NCBI GenBank assembly: GCA_017609945.1
Contig: JAFCCZ010000068.1
Location: forward strand, 1 to 5,084
DNA: 5,084 nucleotides
Direction of reading: 5' to 3'
DNA from: Candidatus Iainarchaeum sp.
GTDB lineage: Archaea > Iainarchaeota > Iainarchaeia > Iainarchaeales > GCA-2688035
Shown here: in pieces, positions 1 to 5,084 of the stretch
How the letters are laid out: each line of letters starts with the position of its first letter
Numbering within the stretch: the stretch's first letter is position 1
Program-made: the position numbers and the translations under genes
Notes under the pieces: generated by a model
The model's input: the letters and a program-made list of their open reading frames with translations, nothing else
Told to the model about the DNA's origin: nothing
The model's database searches: none

Positions 1-927
1 AACCAATCCCAGTGTTTCGGTTTCGCCGCGCGAGTCCACTATTGAGGGCACGGTGAAAACGTCAACAGCGTTAACCCAGAGCGCAACCTTTTCGTTTTGA
101 ATTCTTGGAATAAGCCTTACCTTTTTCTCAAGGCCGTATTCTTCGATCATAGCCTCAAGCTTTGGCTGTTCAGGCCCGTATCCCGCGATTATGCAGACTG
201 CCTTTTTGTCTTTTACGTCGCGCATGGCCTCAACAAGATACTCAAAGCCCTTCTTTTCAACAAACCTTCCGAGCGAGAAAATAATCTTCTCGTCCTTCTT
301 CAGGCCAAGCTGCTTTCTTGCCGCGGCCTTTGGCATTGGCTTGAACTTTTCCAAATCAATCCCAATGTGAAGAACTCCGTGCCTTTTTGGAGTAAGCTTC
401 TTAAGGGCCTCCTTTTGGGTGTAGGAAGAATTGAACATCACGTAATCGCAGTTCCTTAGGGCAAGAAAGTTAAGCCAGCGCATTAGGCCCCTTCCAAAAA
501 CCATTCTCTGCACCCACATAACGTAGGGCTTGCCGGTCAGTTTCTTCAACGCAACGGCAACAAGAGTGCTCGGAAGCCACTGCGCATGGATTAGGTCCTT
601 GCCCTTGGCATTGCGCAGGGCCTTGATTAAAAACGAGAGCTCAAACAACGGCAGTTGTAATTTTGCGAAAAGGTTTTTTGAAATATTGTAGGCCGCGCCG
701 CCGTGGTAAGCTATCCTCTGCCAGGCCTTTGGGAAAAAATACTGAAAGCGGTGCATTCTGATTTTCTCAACCTCTTCAAACCCAAGGCTGTTCTCCCTGT
801 CGTGCGGCACGATAACGTCGTACTCAACACCTGTCCTTGCAACCCGCTTCATGTACTCAAAGGTAAAGCTGTCGTCGCCCTTAAAGCGGAGGAAAGAGGT
901 TATCAGAACAAGAACATTTGCTTTCAT
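1..927 (-). CDS. GT4-family glycosyltransferase (GT-B fold), C-terminus cut by window edge
   Basis: This cytoplasmic enzyme should transfer a sugar from a nucleotide-sugar donor to a lipid-linked or surface glycan; donor and acceptor cannot be read from sequence. 309 codons are present and open to the edge. The N-terminal half begins with the typical GT4 opening (TSFLRFKGDD, residues 10-19) and carries HAQW at 114-117, the place of the usual HAHW. The C-terminal GT1-type donor domain has HIGIDLEKF (187-195), then SLGRFVEKKG (218-227), where R221 and K226 match the phosphate-binding pair. It ends inside the EX7E motif (ETLGLV, E304 as first glutamate; the second would lie at about 312). Some 60-90 residues are probably missing. 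The ATG is supported by GGTGAG four bases upstream, 19 bases after the flippase stop. The usual first-domain G-S-D loop after the PYV strand is replaced by WVQRMVFGRG (138-147). Family assignment is firm; specificity is unknown. Confidence 0.93.
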   Translation of the reverse strand, partial: MKANVLVLITSFLRFKGDDSFTFEYMKRVARTGVEYDVIVPHDRENSLGFEEVEKIRMHRFQYFFPKAWQRIAYHGGAAYNISKNLFAKLQLPLFELSFLIKALRNAKGKDLIHAQWLPSTLVAVALKKLTGKPYVMWVQRMVFGRGLMRWLNFLALRNCDYVMFNSSYTQKEALKKLTPKRHGVLHIGIDLEKFKPMPKAAARKQLGLKKDEKIIFSLGRFVEKKGFEYLVEAMRDVKDKKAVCIIAGYGPEQPKLEAMIEEYGLEKKVRLIPRIQNEKVALWVNAVDVFTVPSIVDSRGETETLGLV

Positions 928-931
928 TGGA

Positions 932-937
932 CTCACC
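932..937 (-). promoter_or_regulatory. Ribosome binding site of the GT4 gene
   Basis: The minus strand reads GGTGAG, followed by four bases (TCCA) and the ATG at 925-927. It matches the GGAGGTGAT complement of the 16S rRNA tail and lies in the 19-base gap after the flippase stop. It fixes the GT4 start. Confidence 0.7.
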
Positions 938-946
938 GTAAATTGT

Positions 947-2395
947 TCAAAAGATTATTTCCCTTACCAAGTTAAAATCCTTTGCCCCAAGCTCGCGTGA
1001 GAAAAATAGCACAGCCGCGTAAAGCAGTGACACAAATATATAGGTTAGCACAAGCGCATAACCTGTAAACGGAAGAGCAAGGGAGGCGGCGTACGCAACG
1101 GCCGCCGCAAGGAGAATTCTTACAAATGATTTAACCGAGCAAAGTGCCTTGAACGAGAAAAGAACGTAAGCTGAGAGCAGGACCAAAGCGAAAAACATTG
1201 AGATTGTTGAGGCAAAGGCCGCGCCAACAAGGCCGTGTGTTGGAATCAGCACAAGGTTTAGCGCGAAGTCAAGCGCAAGCGCGAGAAAGGAAACAATTGC
1301 TACAACCGATGGCTTGCCGTGCCCCGCCACGATTGAGGAAAGCACTGAGAAGAGGGCAAAAAAGCTCACCCCGAAAATAAGAATTGACAGGGGGAGGGCA
1401 GCCGGGGCGTAGGTTATTTTGAAAAGCAGCTCAACAAGCGGCTTTGCGGTTGCTGAAACCGCCACAACCGGCAGGGCAATCAGCATTATTGTATAACGGT
1501 TTGCTTCTCGGATATAAAGCTGCACCTTGTCAAGCCTTTCGCGGTGGCTCCAGTGTGAAACCACCGGAAGCAGAACAGAGGTTAGGGCCATTACTGCGTA
1601 AAACGGAAGCTTTGAAATTGTTGAGGCAACAGTGTAATAGGCTGCCTGGACGTTTGCAACCTCCAAAGGGAGCAATGCCTTTACCATCAGCAGGTCAAGG
1701 CTGAGAACAATGTTTGTCACAAGAACAAAACCCATCAGGGGAAACGCGAATTTGAAAAATTTCACTGCAGTGCAAGGCCTTAGCCTTTGCTTTGGGTTGT
1801 TGGCAGAGAGCCTTCTGTAAACCAGGGCCCCTGCAACAACTATTAGAACTGAAGCGATAACAAATCCCCAGAAGACGTAAATCACGTTCATGGTTAATGC
1901 GGCCAGGCCCACTATAAAGCCTGCTTTTGTCACGCCGTAAAGCACCCTGAGCCCGGCCTCGTACTTAAACCTTCTCAGGCCGTTGATGTAGCCCATGAAG
2001 AAAGTGTGAATTGAGTAAGTGATTACAAGGAACGATACAACCTGAATTATTGGAACCAGGGAAACATCGTTCAAGAGCAGTGCAACAAACGGAGCGCCAA
2101 TGAAGAGGATTGCCCAAACCAGCAGGCCTACAAGAAAGATTAGGCCAAACATAAGCACTTTCTCCCTTGAGGACAAACAGCCCTCCTCTGAAACGAATTT
2201 TGAAACCGCCTGCTTGAATCCGTTGATAAACACAATGTTGACAGTTGAAATCAGCGAAACCATTACCCCGTAGATTCCAAAGTTTCCAACGTTAAGAATT
2301 CTTGCCAAAACCAGCGATGTTGCAAAGCTTATCAGGAAGAAGAGCGCGTTGGCAACGCTGATGTAAAAAACCCCTTTTCCGGCCTTGTCAGACAT
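947..2395 (-). CDS. Wzx-type oligosaccharide flippase (MOP/MATE superfamily, polysaccharide biosynthesis protein)
   Basis: This membrane transporter should flip a lipid-linked oligosaccharide from the inner to the outer face of the cytoplasmic membrane. From the ATG it has 482 residues, normal for the family, and hydrophobicity suggests about 14 membrane helices with no signal peptide. Family marks are the first-helix segment followed by LARILNVGNFGIYG (30-43 from the ATG), an aspartate and lysine in helix 7 (DLLMVKALLP, 234-243), and a late NLVLIPTHGLVGAAFAS segment (380-396), as in Polysacc_synt plus Polysacc_synt_C proteins. The frame extends upstream to a TTG at 2414-2416 that overlaps the dehydrogenase. 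I prefer the ATG at 2393-2395 because it is the standard start, begins just before the first helix, lies 10 bases after the previous stop, and has a weak TAGGT eight bases upstream. The TTG has AAGGG too close to it. The neighbouring glycosyltransferases and uronate-forming dehydrogenase fit a Wzx role. MurJ is a less likely alternative. Confidence 0.92.
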   Translation of the reverse strand: MSDKAGKGVFYISVANALFFLISFATSLVLARILNVGNFGIYGVMVSLISTVNIVFINGFKQAVSKFVSEEGCLSSREKVLMFGLIFLVGLLVWAILFIGAPFVALLLNDVSLVPIIQVVSFLVITYSIHTFFMGYINGLRRFKYEAGLRVLYGVTKAGFIVGLAALTMNVIYVFWGFVIASVLIVVAGALVYRRLSANNPKQRLRPCTAVKFFKFAFPLMGFVLVTNIVLSLDLLMVKALLPLEVANVQAAYYTVASTISKLPFYAVMALTSVLLPVVSHWSHRERLDKVQLYIREANRYTIMLIALPVVAVSATAKPLVELLFKITYAPAALPLSILIFGVSFFALFSVLSSIVAGHGKPSVVAIVSFLALALDFALNLVLIPTHGLVGAAFASTISMFFALVLLSAYVLFSFKALCSVKSFVRILLAAAVAYAASLALPFTGYALVLTYIFVSLLYAAVLFFSRELGAKDFNLVREIIF

Positions 2396-2405
2396 GAGAA
2401 AAAAC

Positions 2406-3695
2406 CTATTTTCCAATTCCCTTGTACACTATTCCCTTTGACTTTATGTCAGGCCCGTTAAGAACGTTCCTTGCGTCAACAACTGCCTTGACCCCTTTGG
2501 ATTTAAGGTAAGTTGCCGTTAACTTTTTGAAAAGCTTTTTGTGATGCGTTGCCAAAACAACCAAATCAACCCCCTTAACAGCCTCATCCAAAGAACTGGC
2601 ATTGCTTTTGTTGGCAACAAACGGGTCAAACATCTTTAACACTGCTCCCTTTGCCTTCAACAATTCAGCAATCTTCAAAGCAGGGCTCTCCCTTGTGTCA
2701 TCAATCCCTGGCTTGTAGGAAAGCCCGAGCAAACAAATCTTTGCACCATTTACTCCAATCCCAAGTTCCTTCAAAGTCTCCTCGGCCAACTTTACAACAT
2801 AGGCAGGCATGCTTTCGTTTATCTCCCGCGCAAGTTTCAGGAAGCTGTGTTCAAAGCCCGCCTTTTTTGCGCTTGCAATAAGATAGTAGGGGTCCTGGGC
2901 AATGCAGTGGCCGCCAACGCCAGGCCCGGGATAAAAGGGCATATAGCCAAACGGCTTTGTTGAAGCCCCCTTGATTACCTCGCTCAAATCAATTCCCATC
3001 CTGTCAAAACTCTTTGCAAGCTCGTTAACAAAGGCAATGTTTACGTCGCGGAAGGTGTTCTCAACAACCTTCACTGCTTCAGCGCTCTCAATACTGCTGA
3101 GCAACTCAATTTTTGCGTCCACGATTGACTCATAGAATTTTTTCGCCTTCTCAGACCCCTCTTTTGAAAGGCACGCAAGAACCCGCGGGATGTTTTCAAT
3201 CGAAAACTTTTTGTTGCCCGGGTCAATCCTCTCAGGGCAGTGCCCCAGGAAAAAATCCTTCCCTGCCTTAAGCCCTGAGCCCCTCTCAAGAATTGGCCTC
3301 AGAACCTCGGCGGTTGTTCCGGGGTAAACCGTTGACTCAATAACAACCAGCTCTCCCCTGGAAATAAAGGGAGCAAGGGTTTTGCAAGCCAGTTTAACAA
3401 AGCTCAGGTCCGGCTTGTCATCCACTGCGGGAGTTGGAACGCAAACAATTGCAATCCCCGCAGCCTTCAAGGCCTGCCCTGCGTCAGGGGTTGCAGAAAT
3501 CTTTCCGCCAACCTTGGGCAAATTTTCCTCAACATAGCTGTCCTTAATCGGACTCTGTCCCGAATTGACTAGCTCAACCTTTTCCCTGTCAAGCTCAAGG
3601 CCAGCCACCTCAAAGCCCTTTTTCGCGCAAAGGCACGCAAGCGGCAAGCCCACGTAACCCAAACCAATTACCGCAATTTTTCCCTTCACACCCAT
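2406..3695 (-). CDS. UDP-sugar 6-dehydrogenase, UDP-ManNAc/UDP-GlcNAc type (WecC/WbpA-like)
   Basis: This cytosolic NAD-dependent enzyme oxidises C6 of a UDP-sugar twice to give a UDP-uronic acid used as a glycan building block. At 429 residues it is full length. The N-terminal Rossmann domain has GLGYVGLP (11-18), the CVPTP strand (85-89) and ESTVYPGTT (120-128). The middle domain has CPERIDPGN (153-161), K209 and N213, then the active-site segment GVGGHCIAQDPYYL (259-272) with catalytic C264 and D268. The C-terminal domain has GLSYKPGIDDTRESPA (324-339), whose arginine R335 contacts substrate. All catalytic residues known from UDP-glucose dehydrogenases have counterparts. The PER motif points to UDP-N-acetylhexosamines rather than UDP-glucose. 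DPGN after PER recalls WbpA (UDP-GlcNAc), while GPGVGGHCIA recalls WecC (UDP-ManNAc), so the substrate is left open. No epimerase (WecB-like) is in view. The start has GTGAT three bases upstream and possibly its own promoter. The stop is TAG. Confidence 0.96.
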   Translation of the reverse strand: MGVKGKIAVIGLGYVGLPLACLCAKKGFEVAGLELDREKVELVNSGQSPIKDSYVEENLPKVGGKISATPDAGQALKAAGIAIVCVPTPAVDDKPDLSFVKLACKTLAPFISRGELVVIESTVYPGTTAEVLRPILERGSGLKAGKDFFLGHCPERIDPGNKKFSIENIPRVLACLSKEGSEKAKKFYESIVDAKIELLSSIESAEAVKVVENTFRDVNIAFVNELAKSFDRMGIDLSEVIKGASTKPFGYMPFYPGPGVGGHCIAQDPYYLIASAKKAGFEHSFLKLAREINESMPAYVVKLAEETLKELGIGVNGAKICLLGLSYKPGIDDTRESPALKIAELLKAKGAVLKMFDPFVANKSNASSLDEAVKGVDLVVLATHHKKLFKKLTATYLKSKGVKAVVDARNVLNGPDIKSKGIVYKGIGK

Positions 3696-3698
3696 AAA

Positions 3699-3703
3699 AT
3701 CAC
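3699..3703 (-). promoter_or_regulatory. Probable ribosome binding site of the dehydrogenase gene
   Basis: The minus strand reads AAGTGAT, then TTT, then the ATG at 3693-3695. GTGAT pairs with the 16S rRNA tail. The three-base spacer is short but corresponds to that of GGTGA sites whose last paired base sits nearer the start. The third codon is GTG, nine bases from this site, and is a possible alternative start. Confidence 0.5.
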
Positions 3704-3715
3704 TTTAAATCAAAA

Positions 3716-3723
3716 TATTTAAA
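3716..3723 (-). promoter_or_regulatory. Possible archaeal TATA box (TTTAAATA) ahead of the dehydrogenase gene
   Basis: The minus strand reads TTTAAATA, a close match to the archaeal box-A consensus, inside a 23-base AT-rich gap in otherwise GC-balanced DNA. Its centre lies about 25 bases before the dehydrogenase ATG, so transcription from it would start at or near that ATG and give a nearly leaderless message. It overlaps the TAA stop of the upstream membrane gene. No purine-rich BRE is evident just upstream, so this is tentative. Confidence 0.28.
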
Positions 3724-5005
3724 ACAACGAAATTGCCCTCACAAGCGAAACCTTCCCAAAAAACCTTGCCGGCAGCCCAAGCAGCCTTCCATCCCCAAGC
3801 CAGTAGCCAAGAAGCCCCGGAAGATCCAGTACATTCAGGAATTCCGGGGTAGCCGCAAGGAACAGCGCGAAAAGCGCCAGCGTCCAGACCGCGCAGGCAA
3901 CAATCAGCCACTTCAGCCTTGGCTTGGCCGAAAGCAGCGAACCCAAGCCAATAACCGCCACCGGGAAAAGGATTGCAAAAAACCTGTTTCCAAAGCCCCA
4001 GGCCCCGTGCCAGCTAATCCAAGAGGAATAAAGCCAGAGGTTAAGGCCTGCGAAGGAAAGCAGCAGCCACTTTTCTTCCCTGTGAAAGAGGAACAGGCCG
4101 GCAACCGACAGAACCAGAAGCGGGGTCCACCAGAGAATCCCGCGGTTCAGGTCAAAGAGAACTTCAAGCAGGTGAACTGGCAGAAGGGACTGGAAGCCTG
4201 CCTCATAACCGCTTGAGAAAGGGGAACCAAACTGCACTGCAAAGTAGGCCATTAGGAAAAGCGCGAACGGCGCTGCAAACAAAACAAGCTTTGCCGCATC
4301 CCTGCCCCTCTTCTTGACAAGGTAGAATGCAAGAATTGGCAGTGCAAACAATGCGTTTGAATAGCGCGTAATTGCAAGAAGCCCGACCAGGATTCCCTGC
4401 AGCCTTGGGTCAGGCCTTTTCAGGATCGCGTAAACAAGCAGCGCCATCAGCCCTGCCTCAAAGGCGTGGCTGTAGGCAAGGTCTGCCGTGGCATACCAGA
4501 GCAGCGGAGTCCCAAAAAAGGCCGCAAGAACCAAGAGCCAGGAGTTGTCCGGGAAGAATTTTTTGGCTGTCTTAAGGGAGAATACCAATGCAATGGCAAT
4601 AAACACCAGCGCGCTAAGCGTTAATCCCATTTGATTAATCAACGGGGCGCCCTTCTCACCTATAAAAAATTCGTCCGCAACATTAAACGCGCCGGACTGG
4701 TAGAGTGCAAGAGAGAAAGTGTAGAAAGGCAGGGAAAACAGGGCGGGGCCTGGCGCGTACTTTGAAACAAGCTTGCCCGTTGCCTCGTTAAACTCAACTA
4801 TTGGCTTGCCGCTTATTTCATTAAACCTTACCTGCTCCGCAAAATTCAGCGAGCCGACCTTTCCGATCGCCTCCAGAACAGCGTAGTAACCAAAACCGTC
4901 TCCTGAAATTACCGGGGAAAAGAAAAGTGCGAGAAACGCCGCAATAATGGCGAGCGCGAAAACTTCCCTTCTTGAAAAATAATGCAGGTAATGGAAAAGC
5001 TCCAT
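3719..5005 (-). CDS. Polytopic membrane glycosyltransferase, GT39/ArnT-like (GT-C fold)
   Basis: This is probably an integral membrane enzyme that takes a sugar from a polyprenyl or dolichyl phosphate on the outer face of the membrane and adds it to a glycan, lipid or protein. It has 428 residues and roughly ten or eleven hydrophobic segments, the first at about 14-33. Directly after that comes SGDGFGYY (34-41), the place of the catalytic acidic motif in the first outer loop of GT-C enzymes; D36 is the candidate base, followed by glycine rather than the usual glutamate. Then come KYAPGPALFSLPFY (82-95, the K-Y-x-P-G element), LAYSHAFE (176-183), TRYSN (213-217) and a late SSWISWHGAWGFGNRFF (327-343), similar to the W-G-x-x-F-G-x-R-F element of related proteins. 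The ATG has GGTGG five bases upstream and directly abuts the previous TGA stop. It lacks a large soluble C-terminal domain. The family call is good; substrate is unknown, and some databases would call it a hypothetical membrane protein. Confidence 0.8.
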   Translation of the reverse strand: MELFHYLHYFSRREVFALAIIAAFLALFFSPVISGDGFGYYAVLEAIGKVGSLNFAEQVRFNEISGKPIVEFNEATGKLVSKYAPGPALFSLPFYTFSLALYQSGAFNVADEFFIGEKGAPLINQMGLTLSALVFIAIALVFSLKTAKKFFPDNSWLLVLAAFFGTPLLWYATADLAYSHAFEAGLMALLVYAILKRPDPRLQGILVGLLAITRYSNALFALPILAFYLVKKRGRDAAKLVLFAAPFALFLMAYFAVQFGSPFSSGYEAGFQSLLPVHLLEVLFDLNRGILWWTPLLVLSVAGLFLFHREEKWLLLSFAGLNLWLYSSWISWHGAWGFGNRFFAILFPVAVIGLGSLLSAKPRLKWLIVACAVWTLALFALFLAATPEFLNVLDLPGLLGYWLGDGRLLGLPARFFGKVSLVRAISLF

Positions 5006-5074
5006 TCAGCCCACCAGCCTTACTCTCAGCAAAGTCAGCACAGCCTTGATTCCGTCGGTTACCCTGATTTTCTT
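5006..5074 (-). CDS. C-terminal tail of an upstream gene, perhaps a GT2 glycosyltransferase, with an in-frame TAG just before it
   Basis: The frame that ends in TGA at 5006-5008 encodes 22 residues beginning KKIRVTDGIKAV and ending LLRVRLVG. A basic, D-G-containing helix followed by an L-x-R-x-R-L end is typical of the tails of archaeal GT2 (dolichyl-phosphate-mannose-synthase-like) enzymes, which would suit this locus; the resemblance is from memory and the peptide is short. Its stop abuts the ATG of the next gene, and the GGTGG binding site for that gene lies within it, as expected of a real upstream operon member. However, TAG at 5075-5077 interrupts the same frame, and only two codons beyond it are visible. 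It may reflect an assembly error at the sequence end, a broken gene, or a chance frame. Confidence 0.45.
   Translation of the reverse strand, partial: KKIRVTDGIKAVLTLLRVRLVG
5011..5015 (-). promoter_or_regulatory. Ribosome binding site of the GT-C membrane gene
   Basis: The minus strand reads GGTGG, followed by GCTGA and the ATG at 5003-5005. It lies inside the last codons of the upstream frame, so the two genes are probably translationally coupled. Confidence 0.55.
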
Positions 5075-5084
5075 CTAGGCCTTC

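Noticed and set aside
97..459. Open frame of 120 codons on the plus strand
   Set aside because: It lies opposite the clear GT4 gene, has no recognisable domain and no good ribosome site; it mirrors the coding bias of the real gene.
928..946. Possible terminator between the flippase and GT4 genes
   Set aside because: The 19-base gap has no inverted repeat or T run and instead holds a ribosome binding site, consistent with continued transcription.
703..975. Plus-strand frame of 90 codons across the GT4 start
   Set aside because: It is antisense to the GT4 N-terminus and the flippase end, both of which are convincing genes.
3071..3289. Minus-strand frame of 72 codons in another phase within the dehydrogenase
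   Set aside because: The main frame there encodes the conserved PER and ESTVYPGTT regions; the alternative is arginine-rich low-information sequence.
3705..4104. Two short minus-strand frames (3705-3911 and 3913-4104) within the GT-C gene
   Set aside because: They are out of phase with the conserved membrane protein and show no family features.
4007..4575. Plus-strand frames of 67-69 codons
   Set aside because: They are antisense to the GT-C gene, rich in basic, proline and glutamine residues, with no homology I recognise.

Overview
The window is a tightly packed, single-direction block of surface-glycan genes, all read from the minus strand (right to left as numbered). There are four clear genes plus a gene tail at the right edge. 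In transcription order they are: the last 22 codons of a glycosyltransferase-like protein (5006-5074, with an in-frame TAG just upstream); a polytopic membrane glycosyltransferase of the GT39/ArnT-like (GT-C) type (3719-5005); a nucleotide-sugar 6-dehydrogenase of the WecC/WbpA class (2406-3695); a 14-helix Wzx-type oligosaccharide flippase (947-2395); and a GT4 (GT-B fold) glycosyltransferase cut by the left edge (1-927). Spacings are 0, 23, 10 and 19 bases, which points to an operon. No stretch of 300 bases lacks a gene, and I see no tRNA, rRNA, CRISPR array, insertion sequence or convincing terminator.

The source is most likely an archaeon, perhaps a small-genome lineage such as DPANN, but this is inference. 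Three points favour it: GGTGA/GTGAT-type ribosome binding sites close to the starts, an archaeal-looking A/T box (TTTAAATA) about 25 bases before the dehydrogenase start, and AGG as the most used arginine codon in the GT4 gene (about 8 of 19 by hand count). The protein families also occur in bacteria, and a bacterial source is not excluded.

Together the genes describe assembly of a lipid-linked or surface polysaccharide. The dehydrogenase makes a UDP-linked uronic acid. The cytoplasmic GT4 enzyme, and probably the truncated upstream enzyme, add sugars to a lipid-linked chain. The flippase moves the chain across the membrane. The GT-C membrane enzyme would use a lipid-phosphate sugar on the outer face to modify the glycan or a protein. 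The pathway type is familiar. The points that merit a second look are the in-frame TAG in the right-edge gene tail, the possible internal promoter, and the unresolved substrate of the dehydrogenase. I do not see a previously undescribed system here.
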